A stretch of DNA of 64,000 nt from Sphingomonas sp. Leaf242 (GCF_001422045.1 NZ_LMLW01000007.1:671784-735783), one strand, 5' to 3'. Numbered from the stretch's first letter, positions 1 through 10,900 are shown. Notes: generated from the letters alone by a model not told the origin. Translations and numbers: made by a program.

Positions 1-898
1 AGCCCTCGGCGACCCCCAGCAGCTCGGCCTGCGTCTCGTAGCGCGCCTTGCTCTGCAACAACCCGAACGCCGCCTTGGGCGGCAACGGTGTGGCACCGGT
101 GAGCCGCGCATAGCCGGCGTAGAGCTCGTCGGTGGTCTTGCCCGAGATCACGAAGAACGACACGCGCTCGCCGACGTTCGACTGCCAGTGCGTCGAGCCG
201 TGGAGGCCGGGCGACACGGTGGTCTGCGACGGATTGTCCCAGACGATACCATAGCCCTTGTTCGTCACCATGAACGGCACGCAGACCGTCTCGCCCGCGG
301 GCGCATCGTAATTGTGCCGGCAATCGATCGTCCTGCCGCGCAGGTCGAGCACGCCCTCCTGGTTCTGGCCGAGCCCGTAATAATGCTCGTCGGTGGACGC
401 CGCGAACTGTGCACCGACGCGGAACGTCTTCTCGTCGTTGACCGTGTGCGGCGCCATTTCCCAGCCGGTCATGCGGGTCAGCAATGTGCCGTCGGCGCCG
501 CGGACCGTTACCGCGACGGGCGGCAGCGACGGCGCGAAATAGCGTTCCATCTGGCTCGGCGCCTTGGGCCAAGGCTGCGCCTCGACGGTCAGCGCCAGCG
601 CGGACGAGGTGAAGACGTCGGCGCCGGCGTCGCTACGCCGTGCCCATCCCGCCGCGTCGGGCTTCGCATTCGGTCCCGGTCCCGGTGCTGCGGTGGCCTC
701 GGCGCGATCGGTCGAGATCGTTACGCGGACGATGTTCGGCGCATATGCCTCGACAGATACGAAGCTGCCGTTGCGCTCGACTGTCGCGATCGGATCGGCC
801 CAGGCCGCGGTCGAGATCAGCAGCGCCCCCAGCGAGAGCAGCCCTCCGACGCGGCGTGAACGAAACGCGCTCGTCGGCACGGAAGATATCGGTCGCAT
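1..898 (-). CDS. GH31 family glycosidase, probable alpha-xylosidase (partial)
   Basis: The minus-strand reading frame starts with an ATG at 898, preceded by an AAGGAGAGG ribosome site, and runs off the window start, so only about 299 N-terminal residues are seen. Residues 1-35 form a signal peptide ending in AAWA, so the enzyme is exported. The visible part carries the GH31 N-terminal beta-sandwich signatures YYGLGQNQEG, LDLRG and VPFMVTNKGYGIVWDN, and the linker TGATPLPPKAAFG that leads into the catalytic barrel. The catalytic aspartates lie outside the window. GH31 members include alpha-glucosidases and alpha-xylosidases. Its place behind GH74 and GH35 genes suggests alpha-xylosidase acting on xyloglucan oligosaccharides, which is inference. 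It is separated from the GH35 gene by 104 bases holding a palindromic operator candidate, so it may have its own promoter. Confidence 0.9.
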   Translation of the reverse strand, partial: MRPISSVPTSAFRSRRVGGLLSLGALLISTAAWADPIATVERNGSFVSVEAYAPNIVRVTISTDRAEATAAPGPGPNAKPDAAGWARRSDAGADVFTSSALALTVEAQPWPKAPSQMERYFAPSLPPVAVTVRGADGTLLTRMTGWEMAPHTVNDEKTFRVGAQFAASTDEHYYGLGQNQEGVLDLRGRTIDCRHNYDAPAGETVCVPFMVTNKGYGIVWDNPSQTTVSPGLHGSTHWQSNVGERVSFFVISGKTTDELYAGYARLTGATPLPPKAAFGLLQSKARYETQAELLGVAEG

Positions 899-934
899 AT
901 GCTTGTCCTCTCCTTCGACGGTAGACCCGCCGAC

Positions 935-948
935 TGGTATCGCTACCC
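935..948. promoter_or_regulatory. Palindromic operator candidate upstream of GH31
   Basis: TGGTATCGCTACCC lies 37 bases upstream of the GH31 start. Its core GGTA-N4-TACC with a central CG resembles operators of LacI-family sugar regulators. A second copy of the same core lies upstream of the TonB receptor at 11168-11181. No LacI-type regulator gene is in the window. Confidence 0.45.
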
Positions 949-1002
949 TAAATGAAATTCTCGTCATGCAAAGGCCGCTTGCCGACGGTTGTGTGCGGTC
1001 GC

Positions 1003-2628
1003 TCAGCGGTAATGGCCCATCGTCACCTTGAGCACCTGCGGCCGGTCGAGCAGATTGAGACCATAGTCGGTCTGGTCGCCGTTCCACACGCGCGCCATCA
1101 CCCAGCGCCCGTTCTGGAAGCCGCCTTCCTCGACGCGCACCACCATGCCGCCGGGCTTGCCGTCGGCGCCGTCGATGTTCACGCGGACATGATCGCCGAC
1201 CAGCAGGAACTCGTCGGCGGACAGCTGCGCGACCGCGACGCCGCCGATCGGTTCGTTCGCCCAGGGCGCGGGATCAGACTTGAGCCAAGTCCAGTCCTTC
1301 ATCCCGAACTGCCATTCACCCCAGCTCGCGCTGACCTTCCAGCCGCCCATCCTGGTCGAGACCGCCGCGCCGTTGTTGGGCTTGGCGGCGCCCCAGGTCG
1401 GCCGTTCGAACGCGATCCGCGCCCAGTCGCGCATGATCGAGCCGAACATCCGATAGGCGAGCGCGAGCGGTTCGAGCGTCTTCTCGTCTAGATCGCGCGC
1501 GCCGAGCGGGTAGTTGAAATAGCCGGTGTCATCGAGCCCGAACGGCGAATAGCCGATCGCGCCACGTCCCATCGCCGGGTAGATGAAGCGGTGGAAGTCG
1601 CGCGCGTTGCCGATCTCCGGCACCATCAGCGCGTTGTCGGGCCGGGCGTATTTGTCGAGATACTGGACGACGTTGCCGGCGTCGCGATCGTAGATATCGG
1701 GCGCCTGGAAATCGATATGCGGTGCCGCCGCCTTCCAGATGTCGAGCACGTCCTGCTGCGGCCCGCCGCTCGCGACGCCGTCCGGATCGGGCACGTTCGA
1801 CGGTCCCGACAGGCTGGCGTTGACGTACATCGGCAACGGCTTGACCGCCTTGCCCGCCGCCGCGATCGCGTCGACATAGGCGGCGACGTACCAGCTGTTG
1901 AACGCGCGATCGGCCTGCGCGCCGAACGCCTGCGCCCAGGTGCCGCGCTTGCCGGTCGCGCGGGCGAGCGCGGCGGGAATGGGTTGCGCGAACAACGCGT
2001 TGCCGGTCGCCGAATAGTCGCGCGGATTGCGATAGCTGCCGGTCTCGTTCTCGGGCTGGACCAGGATCACGGTGTTCTGGCGATCATGGTCGCGCAGATA
2101 CTCCATCACCTTGACGAACGCGCGGCGGTCGGCGTCGAGCGTCGCCTTACCGTGCGCGCTGAGCACGCCGTGATCGCTGCCGTCGCGCATCTTCATCCGC
2201 GGGAAGCGCCGGTTGTCGAGCTTCACCCAGTCGGGCGTATAGGCGAGACCAGTATTCTTCCACGTGCCGAACCACAGCAGCACCACCCGCTTGTCATGCC
2301 CCCGCGCCTGATCGAGCAGCGCCTGGAGGAACGACAGGTCGAACTGTCCCTCGCGCGGCTCGACCTGCTGCCAGGCGATCGGCACCTCGACGGTGTTGGC
2401 GCCGATCCGGTCGAGCACCGGCCACGCGGTCTTGAGCGCGTCGGGATAGTTGCTCGAATTGTTGACCTGCCCGCCCAGCATCGTGAACGGCGCACCATCG
2501 ACGATCAGCGCATGCCGGCCGTTGCGCGTCTCGATGTGCGGGACCGCCGTGGCCTGCCCCGCCGTCGTTTGCGCAAGGACGGGATGCGCGACGCCGAGCG
2601 CCGCGAGAACGAGAAGTCGCCGGATCAT
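1003..2628 (-). CDS. GH35 family beta-galactosidase (DUF5597 type)
   Basis: 541 residues with a signal peptide of about 20 residues (cut near VLAQ-TT), so periplasmic or exported. The catalytic barrel begins at about residue 38. The GH35 acid/base motif is QPENE (Glu195) and the nucleophile motif is VPEIG (Glu338). The PFTMLGGQVNNSS and WQQVEPREGQFD segments are typical of this GH35 subgroup with a C-terminal DUF5597 domain. It should remove terminal beta-galactose from xyloglucan side chains, given the GH74 neighbour. The start overlaps the GH74 stop by 4 bases (ATGA), so the two are translationally coupled. Substrate is inferred from context; the family call is secure. Confidence 0.92.
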   Translation of the reverse strand: MIRRLLVLAALGVAHPVLAQTTAGQATAVPHIETRNGRHALIVDGAPFTMLGGQVNNSSNYPDALKTAWPVLDRIGANTVEVPIAWQQVEPREGQFDLSFLQALLDQARGHDKRVVLLWFGTWKNTGLAYTPDWVKLDNRRFPRMKMRDGSDHGVLSAHGKATLDADRRAFVKVMEYLRDHDRQNTVILVQPENETGSYRNPRDYSATGNALFAQPIPAALARATGKRGTWAQAFGAQADRAFNSWYVAAYVDAIAAAGKAVKPLPMYVNASLSGPSNVPDPDGVASGGPQQDVLDIWKAAAPHIDFQAPDIYDRDAGNVVQYLDKYARPDNALMVPEIGNARDFHRFIYPAMGRGAIGYSPFGLDDTGYFNYPLGARDLDEKTLEPLALAYRMFGSIMRDWARIAFERPTWGAAKPNNGAAVSTRMGGWKVSASWGEWQFGMKDWTWLKSDPAPWANEPIGGVAVAQLSADEFLLVGDHVRVNIDGADGKPGGMVVRVEEGGFQNGRWVMARVWNGDQTDYGLNLLDRPQVLKVTMGHYR

Positions 2629-4859
2629 TGAACCTCCTTGGGGTCGCCGTAGAACAGGCCGCGCCCGTCCGTGCCGAGATAGACGCGGCCCTCGCGCCGC
2701 GGATCGCCGGAGACGACGCGGTAACGGCCACCCCAGCGATGATCGTCATCGTCGATCCGCGACCAGCTCTGGCCGTCGTCGACCGAGCGCCAGACCCCGC
2801 GCACGCCGTCACGCGTACCGACCGCGAAGACCGCGTCCTTACCGAGGCCATAGAGTTCGACGCGAAGCGCCTCGCTGGCAGGGACGAAACTGCTGCCATA
2901 GTCGATGCTGCGGAACAGGCGGTCGCCCGCCTGCAGCCTCAGCGCTCCAGCGTGCCCCGGCACAGCAAGCAGCGCGCTCTGTGCTTCGCGGCCCTGCCGG
3001 CCAATCGCCCGAAGCTGCGCGGGCAGACCGTGGCCGGCGACGGGCGCGAAACTGGCGGCGGCATCGCGCGACAGCAGCACCCGGCCGCGCTCGACATCGA
3101 CCGCATAGAAGATCCGTGGGTCGCGCTTGTCGGCGACCGCCCGCGTCTTGCCTGGCAGCCCGCGCACCGGCGTCCAACTGCGGCCGCGGTCTCGCGTCAC
3201 TTGCGGGATCGGCGTCGCGACCACCATCGTCGCACCATCCGCCGATACCGTGATCGGCCAATCGCCGTTCAGGTCCTCGCGTCGGGCGGGCGTGCCCATC
3301 GGCGGCACGGTCACCATCGTCCAGCTCCGGCCGCCATCTTCCGAGCGCCCCAGCGAGCCATCGCGCGGTCGGTCGAGATACAGGCTGCCGCTGCGGACGA
3401 TGACGTTCGGCGCCATCCCGGCATAGTCGAGCGCGTTCGTGTTCGACATGTACGGGTTGATGAAGGTCGGCTGCGGCGACCGGTCAAGATCGTCGTGGAC
3501 GAACCCCGCCAGATCGCCGAAGCCCGAGATCAGCGGTGCGCCACCGGTCGGCGACACGAGCGTGATGATCGCGGTCTGCTCGATGCCGCGAACCCAGGGC
3601 GCCCAGTTGATCGTGCCTGGATTGGTCGCATTCCGCGCCGCATAGACGGTCGCCCCGGTCGTATAGGTGATCCGCGCGGGATCGAACGGGTCGATCGCCA
3701 GCCCCGAGATCCAGTGCCCGAAATCCGCGCCCTTGCCCTCGTGCAGCAGGAACGGCGTCGCCGAGACGTCGCGGCGGCTGCGCGGACCGAGATCGTCCCA
3801 GCTGCGGCCGTCGTCGTGGCTGATCCACACCGAGTCACCGTGGCGATAGCGATCGACCGAGCTGACCGCGACGGTCCCGGTCTGACGTCTCGATACCGCA
3901 ACGCCGAGAAACGCGCCTTCCGCACCGGTCGCGCGCCACGCGGCGGGGGTGACGTCGCGCCCGCGCCCGTCGGGGCCGTAGCGCCATACCGCCCCCGTCG
4001 CGATTCCGCTCGGTCCCAGACCGCTCGCATAGCCGACCCACAGCACGCCGCGGCGATCAATAACGCCCTTCCCGGCGAACAGCCGCGGCCCCTCCGCCGC
4101 ATGCCACGTCAGTCCGGCGTCGTCGGAGCGGTAGAGAGTGGCCGCGCCGGGATCCGCTACGCCCGCCCATAGCCTGCGCGAACCTCCGCCCGGACGCCCG
4201 CCCGAACGGCCGCTCGTCGGGTCGATCGCCACGAACGAGACGCCGCCATGCGTTGTCCGCGAAGCCGGTTTACCGAGCCCCGCGACCGGAAAACTGGCCA
4301 CCTTCGCCCAGGTCGCGCCCGCATCGCTGCTGCGCCACAGGCCGTCATGGCGCGATCCGAAGAACAGCGTCTGGGTCTGGTTGGGATCGACCGCGAGCCG
4401 TTCGCCCATGCCCCGGCCGTCCTCGTTGCCACCCATCGCGAACGGCACGGGGGTAGTCCGCCACGAACGCCCGCGGTCGGTCGACCGCAGGATCGCCGCG
4501 GGCTGGCGCGCGCTCACGCCTGCCGCCATGTAGACGATGTCGGCATTGCGGGGATCGGGCGCGATGCTCTCGATCCCCATATAGCTCGACGTCGCGGTGC
4601 CATCCTGCAACGCCGACCAGCGCCGCGTCGCGTCGTCCCACCGGTACGCGCCGCCCATGTCCGTCCGCAGATAGGCGAGCCCGCGCTCGACCTCGCTGAA
4701 CACGATGTTCGGCGCGTAGCCGCCCGCTCCAACCGTCACGTTGGTCCAGCGATAGGGAACGGCTTCCGGCGACCGGCTCCAGCCCGGCGCGGACACCATG
4801 ATCAGCAGCGCCGCCGGGAGCCAATGAAAGCCGCGACGGCGGACGGCGATGCGGATCAT
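2625..4859 (-). CDS. GH74 family xyloglucanase
   Basis: About 744 residues from the ATG at 4859, chosen because it overlaps the upstream stop as ATGA; an ATG at 4880 is in frame but less likely. A signal peptide covers about residues 1-29. The protein is built of BNR/Asp-box repeats (for example STDRGRSW, SSDAGATW, SEDGGRSW, SVDDGQSW), giving two seven-bladed propellers. The GH74 N-terminal motif RTDMGGAYRWDD contains the conserved catalytic Asp (Asp67), and SGFGDLAGFVHDD holds the second conserved Asp. GH74 enzymes cut the beta-1,4-glucan backbone of xyloglucan. It precedes GH35 and GH31 exo-enzymes, making the set a plausible stepwise xyloglucan pathway. Confidence 0.9.
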   Translation of the reverse strand: MIRIAVRRRGFHWLPAALLIMVSAPGWSRSPEAVPYRWTNVTVGAGGYAPNIVFSEVERGLAYLRTDMGGAYRWDDATRRWSALQDGTATSSYMGIESIAPDPRNADIVYMAAGVSARQPAAILRSTDRGRSWRTTPVPFAMGGNEDGRGMGERLAVDPNQTQTLFFGSRHDGLWRSSDAGATWAKVASFPVAGLGKPASRTTHGGVSFVAIDPTSGRSGGRPGGGSRRLWAGVADPGAATLYRSDDAGLTWHAAEGPRLFAGKGVIDRRGVLWVGYASGLGPSGIATGAVWRYGPDGRGRDVTPAAWRATGAEGAFLGVAVSRRQTGTVAVSSVDRYRHGDSVWISHDDGRSWDDLGPRSRRDVSATPFLLHEGKGADFGHWISGLAIDPFDPARITYTTGATVYAARNATNPGTINWAPWVRGIEQTAIITLVSPTGGAPLISGFGDLAGFVHDDLDRSPQPTFINPYMSNTNALDYAGMAPNVIVRSGSLYLDRPRDGSLGRSEDGGRSWTMVTVPPMGTPARREDLNGDWPITVSADGATMVVATPIPQVTRDRGRSWTPVRGLPGKTRAVADKRDPRIFYAVDVERGRVLLSRDAAASFAPVAGHGLPAQLRAIGRQGREAQSALLAVPGHAGALRLQAGDRLFRSIDYGSSFVPASEALRVELYGLGKDAVFAVGTRDGVRGVWRSVDDGQSWSRIDDDDHRWGGRYRVVSGDPRREGRVYLGTDGRGLFYGDPKEVQ

Positions 4860-6379
4860 GGCGCGATCGCCGCCGCGCAATGCTGCGCGATGAACTGCTC
4901 GTGCGTCGGCATCGCGTCGGCGGTCTTGCCGATCATGTCGCGAACATGGTCCATGAACCGCGCGGATTCTTCGGGTGGCAGCGCGGCGACCAGCGGATCG
5001 GTCGACACCGGGCGCACCCCCTGTCCGAGCAGCACCGCGATCCAGCCATCGGGCGTGAACAGTTCGCCCTGTTCGCGGAAGGTTCGTGCCTTGCCCGACC
5101 AGAGATCGAGCTTGGCTTGCAGCGTATCCGGGATCGTCATCGTCCGGCAGTGGTTCCAGAACGTCGAATCCGACCGCTCTGTCGCGTGGTAGTGGAGGAT
5201 GATGAAATCGCGGATCTGTGCATATTCGCGCAGCATCACGCGGTTATATTCGGCGATCTCGACACCGCCGAACCCGCGGTCCGGAAACAGCGCCATCAGC
5301 CGCGTGATACCCGACTGGATCAAATGGATGCTGGTCGATTCGAGCGGTTCCAGGAACCCGCCGGACAGTCCGATCGCGACGCAGTTCTTTTCCCACAACC
5401 GCTCGCGGCGACCAGCGATGAACCGCAACTGGCGCGGCTCCGCCAATGGCTTGCCGTCCAGCCCGGCGAGCAGCGCGCGCAGCGCGTCGTCGTCGTCGAC
5501 ATGGTCGCTGGCATAGACATGGCCGTTGCCGACGCGGTGCTGGAGTGGGATCCGCCACCGCCAGCCGGCCGTCTCGGCGGTGGCGCGGGTGTACGGCGTC
5601 AGCGTCCCCTGTCGCTCGCTCGGCACCGCCCAGGCGCGATCGCACGGCAACCAATGCTGCCAGCTTGTGAACGGCACCCCTAGCGCATCGCCGAGCAGCA
5701 ACGACCGGAACCCGCTACAGTCGATGAACAGCTCGCCGTCGATGCGGCGATCGCCGTCGAGCCGCAAACCGGTGATGAAGCCCGACTCGGCATCGCGGTC
5801 GACCGCCGCTACGCGTCCCTCGACGCGCACGACGCCCGCTTCTTCGGCCATTCCGCGCAGAAACTTCGCGTACAGCGCGGCGTCGAAATGAAACGCATAG
5901 GACAGTGTCGACAGCACCGATTGCGGATTGCTCGCCGGGCGCGTGAACCGCCCTTTCCGCGCAGCGACAGCGGACAGGCAATAATCGCCGATCGGGCCCG
6001 GATCGCCGCCCAGGTTCGCCTGCCGCAACCACAGCTGATGGAACGAGACGCCCTCGATATCGCGGCCATGCGTACCGAACGGATGCAGATAGGAATCGCC
6101 CAGCCACCGCCAGTCGCGAAATTCGATCCCCAGCTTGAACGTCCCGCCGGTCGCGCGGACGAGCGCGTCCTCGTCGATCCCGAGCATCCGGTTGTAATCG
6201 CGCAGCGACGGGATCGTCGCCTCGCCGACCCCGACCGTGCCGATGTCCTCGGATTCGACCAGCGTCACCGCGACACCGGTCGCGACCAGGCGCGACAATG
6301 CTGCGGCGGTCATCCACCCGGCGGTCCCGCCACCGACGATCACGACCTTGGTGATGCGCGCCGCCGGCGTATCGGTCAT
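4856..6379 (-). CDS. Tryptophan-halogenase-family flavoprotein, copy 1
   Basis: 507 residues. Residues 13-20 carry the FAD-binding GGGTAGW motif. The motif TFKLGIEF holds the lysine equivalent to the catalytic Lys of PrnA/RebH-type flavin-dependent halogenases, the halogenase signature WxWxIP is intact as GWRWRIPL, and FLEPLESTSIHL matches the conserved glutamate segment. No signal peptide is seen, so it is cytoplasmic. Members of this family often sit beside TonB receptors in sphingomonads, Caulobacter and Xanthomonas, where substrates are mostly unknown. The start overlaps copy 2 by ATGA and the stop overlaps GH74 by ATGA. A free tryptophan substrate should not be assumed. Confidence 0.9.
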   Translation of the reverse strand: MTDTPAARITKVVIVGGGTAGWMTAAALSRLVATGVAVTLVESEDIGTVGVGEATIPSLRDYNRMLGIDEDALVRATGGTFKLGIEFRDWRWLGDSYLHPFGTHGRDIEGVSFHQLWLRQANLGGDPGPIGDYCLSAVAARKGRFTRPASNPQSVLSTLSYAFHFDAALYAKFLRGMAEEAGVVRVEGRVAAVDRDAESGFITGLRLDGDRRIDGELFIDCSGFRSLLLGDALGVPFTSWQHWLPCDRAWAVPSERQGTLTPYTRATAETAGWRWRIPLQHRVGNGHVYASDHVDDDDALRALLAGLDGKPLAEPRQLRFIAGRRERLWEKNCVAIGLSGGFLEPLESTSIHLIQSGITRLMALFPDRGFGGVEIAEYNRVMLREYAQIRDFIILHYHATERSDSTFWNHCRTMTIPDTLQAKLDLWSGKARTFREQGELFTPDGWIAVLLGQGVRPVSTDPLVAALPPEESARFMDHVRDMIGKTADAMPTHEQFIAQHCAAAIAP

Positions 6380-7926
6380 GCCGGTGCCCGCGCGCCGAAA
6401 CGATGCGTCTGCGCATAATCGACCAGCGCACGGTTCGACGGCAGGTTGGCGATCGCATACTGCGCCTGCCGCTGCACCTCGGCGAACGCGCGCCGCGCAT
6501 CGTCGGGATAGCGCAACGCCCCAGCCTTCGCGCTCAGGTCGGTCTTCCAGCCCATCCCGTACAAGACATATTGCCAGCTCGCGTCGGTGAAGATGTCGAC
6601 CTGCCCGTCGATGTCGAGCTCGTTGGGCGGTCGGAACCGCCAGCGGTCGAGCAGTTCGAGCAGGCTGTCCGGGACCGACGAATCCGCCACGTTGTCGCGC
6701 CAGAACGCCGTGTCGCGACGTTCCGAGATGCAGTAATGCAGCTTGATGAAATCGAGCGCACGCTCATAGCGGCGCAGCATGTTGGCGTTGAACTGCCGCG
6801 CGGACGTCTCGTAATCGCCGCCCCAGGGGAACAGGTTGGCGATCATTCCCGCCGACACCTCGGCAAACGCGATCCCGGTCGCCTCGAGAGGCTCGAAGAA
6901 CCCGCTCGACAGCCCTACCGCGACGCAGTTCTTGTACCAGTTGACCTCGCGGTAGCCCGCATCGAACTTGAAATGGCGCACGTCGGCCTCGTCGCCGCCG
7001 GCGCCCAGATAGCCGCGCAACACCCGTTCGGCGGTCTCGTCGTCGCTATGATCCGACGAATAAACGTGACCGATGCCGCGCCGGCGATCGAGCCCGATAT
7101 CCCAGATCCAACCAGATTCCTGCGCGGTCGAGATGGTGTACGAGGCTATCGGCGCGTCCCGCCGCGCATAGGGCAGCTGTGCGGTGATCGCGCGGTTGCA
7201 AAACAGCACGTCGCGACACGATCGGTATGGTATCTTCATCGCCTTGCCGATCAGCTCGGCGCGAAATCCCGTGCAATCGATGTAGAGATCAGCGTCGAGC
7301 AGACCGTTTTGCTCGGTCCGAACCCCGCCGATTGCGCCATCCGCATCGAGCAGCACTTCGGTGACGGTATCGGTCAGGTGCCGCACGCCGTTCTTCACGC
7401 CCTGCTCGCGCAGCAGCCCGGCGAGCGCCACCGCATCGAAATGGAACGCGTAGTTGAGCGGCCCGACGTAATCCGGGTTGCTCGCCAGTTTCGGCGCCCG
7501 CATCTGGTCCGCGGCTTTCTTCTGCGGGTTGGAAACCTCGTCCCAATTGTCTGGACCGCCATAGCCGAGCAACCAATAGGGCAGCAGATCCAGCCCGTCG
7601 CTCGCATCCGCGATCTGGAAGGGATGCAGGTAATGATCGGTGCGACTTTGGCCGGGCTCATGGCGCCAATGGACGAATTTCGCCCCCTGCTTGAACGTCG
7701 CACCGCAGCGACGGACCAGTTCGGCCTCGTCGATACCGATCGTCGCCAAGGTCCGCCGAATGGTCGGGAACGTCCCCTCGCCCACCCCGAGAATGCCGAT
7801 ATCGCGCGACTCGACGAGCGTGATCGAGACCCCGCCCGCAAGGTCGGCACCGAGACGCTTGGCCAGATAGCCGGCGGTCAGCCACCCGGCGGTACCGCCG
7901 CCGACGATCAGGATTCGCTTGCGCAT
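6376..7926 (-). CDS. Tryptophan-halogenase-family flavoprotein, copy 2
   Basis: About 516 residues from the ATG at 7926, which has a GGAGGG ribosome site; a longer in-frame start at 8055 would overlap the receptor and add a low-complexity tail. The FAD motif GGGTAGW lies at about residues 8-14 and TFKQGAKF carries the conserved lysine. The WxWxIP signature is altered to WIWDIG, losing the proline. FFEPLEATGIAF matches the conserved glutamate segment. It differs strongly from copy 1, so the pair is not a recent duplication. It lies 55 bases behind the TonB receptor and overlaps copy 1 by 4 bases. Halogenase activity is uncertain because of the altered motif. Confidence 0.88.
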   Translation of the reverse strand: MRKRILIVGGGTAGWLTAGYLAKRLGADLAGGVSITLVESRDIGILGVGEGTFPTIRRTLATIGIDEAELVRRCGATFKQGAKFVHWRHEPGQSRTDHYLHPFQIADASDGLDLLPYWLLGYGGPDNWDEVSNPQKKAADQMRAPKLASNPDYVGPLNYAFHFDAVALAGLLREQGVKNGVRHLTDTVTEVLLDADGAIGGVRTEQNGLLDADLYIDCTGFRAELIGKAMKIPYRSCRDVLFCNRAITAQLPYARRDAPIASYTISTAQESGWIWDIGLDRRRGIGHVYSSDHSDDETAERVLRGYLGAGGDEADVRHFKFDAGYREVNWYKNCVAVGLSSGFFEPLEATGIAFAEVSAGMIANLFPWGGDYETSARQFNANMLRRYERALDFIKLHYCISERRDTAFWRDNVADSSVPDSLLELLDRWRFRPPNELDIDGQVDIFTDASWQYVLYGMGWKTDLSAKAGALRYPDDARRAFAEVQRQAQYAIANLPSNRALVDYAQTHRFGARAPA

Positions 7927-7981
7927 CGCGCCCTCCGCTCGATCGCCGGCCGACCGCGTGTCGACCGGCGATGCATCATCG

Positions 7982-10900
7982 TCAGAAGGCGAGGTTGATA
8001 CCAGTGCTGATCCGGCGATCGGCCTGGAACCAGCTCCGGCCAACCAGTTCGCCACCGGGATAGCCGCCCATCAGCGTGCGCTGGGTGGACGCGGTCAGGT
8101 TGGTGCCCTGCACGCCGAACGAGAACTGGTCGTTCACCTTGAAGCGAATACCGGCATCGATCGACCCGTAGTTGCCGCCATAGATCGGCAGCGCGATCTG
8201 CGTTGTGGCATCGGCGCCGCCGTCCTGATTGCTGACGACACCCGGCGCACTGTAGTAGGTGTACGTGCCGTTCGTCCCGTTGCTGTTCGTCGACAGCAGG
8301 TACCGCGAGCGCCACGAATAAGCGATGCGCAGCGAGATCGGATTGCGCTCGTAGAGCAACGTCGCGTTCAAATTATGCTTCGACAGCCCGACCAGCGGCG
8401 CATCGTTCCTGACGGTACCGGTGATATCGCGATAGGCGTCGCCCGGATTGCTGCTCTTGATGAACGTGTAGTTGCCCTCGAAGCCGATCCCGGCAAGCGC
8501 GCCGGGCAGCATGTCGAAGAAGAAACGACCGCCGACCTCGACGCCCTTGACGGTCGCCGCCTTGGTCGAGTTGCTGTAGTCGGTGGCGGACGCCGAGACG
8601 TTCTCCGTCGTGCCGTCGGTGAACTGGACCGTCACCTGCCGGGTGGTCAGCGCGTAGATCGGCAGGTTGGTCAGCCGCTTGAAGAACGGTGCGACGTGGA
8701 ACGACGTCCCCGCGCGACCGTAATACTCGAGCGAAACGTCGAAATTGTTCGACAGCGTCGGCTTGAGCAACGGATTGCCGGTGTCCGCGGTGAAGTTGTT
8801 GAACGTCCCGAACCCGCCCGGAGTCTGGCTGGCGGTCGTTGCTACGCCGACCGAACCGGAGGCTCGCAACGCGTTGAAGGTCGGCAGATCCATCGTGATA
8901 TTGTACCCGCCGCGGAGCTTGATCTTGTCCGTCGGCGAAAATTCGAGATTGATCGACGGCAGGACGCGCGTGAAGTCGGCCTTGCCGCCGCGCGCGAGGA
9001 AGGTGTTCGCCAGCGTCTGCTGGACGCCGTTGCGGATGAAGACCGTTCCGCCGTTCTGCTGGATGAAACCGCTGCCTTCGTTCTCGATGTGAACGACCCG
9101 CACGCCGACATTGCCCGAGATGCCGCGCGCGCCCTCCTCTGGGCCGAAGCGCACCAGTGCGTAGCCCGCGGTATTCTTGGTGCGGTTCTCGACCTGGTCG
9201 CCCGGCAGGACGAAACCGACCGGCCGGATCGCCAAGGTGCCATCAGGATTGAACTGGCCACCATAGCCGGTGACCGGCAGAGGCCCCGAGGCGGAACAGT
9301 CGAACTCGCGGCCGGTGCAGAAGCCGGCGGGAGGCGCCGTCACCAGTCCGGTGCGGTTGACGTTGAACCGCGACGCCAAGTCCTCCGACGCAAACATCAA
9401 ATTGCCCGGCAGCGTAGTTTCGCCGCGGAAGAAGTCCTTGAACGCGTGGCTGGCGACGTCGCCCGGTGCCGCATTGGCGTACGTCAGCTGCGGATCGCCA
9501 TTCCAGCCACGGCCGAGCGCTGTCCAGTTATAGCCGTTCGCCAGATCGCGCTCGGTGCGCTTGGCGTAGCGGCCGCCGACCTTGATCGACCGGAAGAAGC
9601 TGTTGTCGAACGTGTATTCGGCATCGAGCTGCCCGGCGTCGAGACGCCCCTTGTTCCGTTCGTTGTGCGGCATAGAGGCCGTCCAGAGATAATTCGCAGG
9701 ATCGGCAAACGATGCCTGCGTCGCCGGATTGACGCTGATCTGGGGCAGATCGCCCGTCAGGTCCATGCCGAAGCTTTGTCCGAAGCCGATGTCCCGGAAG
9801 ATGTCGATGCGATCATAGATCTGGCGTGAATCGACGCGCTGCAGCGAGCCCTTCAGCGACAAATGGCTGTCGACCGGCGCCCAAGCGAACGACAGCGAGT
9901 AATCGCGCGTCCGCGTGTTGCTTTGGACGAAGCCCTTGTTGCCGCTGCTGTTGACCGCACCGCCGGTCGGCGCGAACGTGCCCGTGTCGCGATTGAACAG
10001 CGCGTTCGTCTTCGTCAGCAGGCCGTTGCTGTCGAAACTGCTGCTGGCCGGATCGACCGCCAGCGTCTGCGAATCGAGCTGCGTGCCGTAGTCGCTCGAC
10101 TGGCTCTTGTAGCGCGACTGGAAGAAGCTGCCGGTGAAGGTCAACGACTCGGCCGGCTGCCACTGCGCCGCACCGTAGATGCCGTAGCGCTTGTACTGGA
10201 ACGCCTCGTCGCCATACGCGAAGCCGCTCGGGACATATTTGCTGCTGCCGTCGCTCAGCGTCGTCTTGAAATACGGGCTGACGCGGAGGAACTGCGACAG
10301 CGAACTGAACTGGCTGAACGCGACGTCGCCAAGCAGGCCGATCCGGCCGATCGGCGTCTCGAACGAATCGGTGACCAGCACCGACCCCGACGGATCGGCC
10401 TTGTTCGCCATGTCGCCGAGCGCGAGCTCGCCGGTGCCCGAAACGTGGAACTTGCCGTTGAAATCGAACGGGAGCTTGGTGCGCAGATCGATCTGCCCGC
10501 CGGTGCCGCCCTCGATCAGGTCCGCCGTCGATGCCTTGTAGACGTCGACCGCCGACATCAGTTCGGGCGTCACGTCGCTCCACAGGATCGCGCGGCCGTT
10601 GTTCGCGCTGAAGATTTCGCGGCCGTTCAGGCGCGATGCGACGCCGGTCAGGCCGCGCACCTGCACGCCGGAACCCTGAACCGAATAGTGATCGGGATCG
10701 CCGAGCGCGGCGAAACGCACGATCGACACGCCCGAAACGCGCTGCAGGACTTCGGTAATCGAATTGTCAGGCAACTTGCCCGCATCGTCGGCGACAACCG
10801 AATCGACGATCGTCTCGCTGCGACGCTTGCGTTCGTCGGCAGCTTCGAGCGCGGCGCGGCGACCGGTAACAACGATATCGCCGCCCGTTTGATCAGCCGC

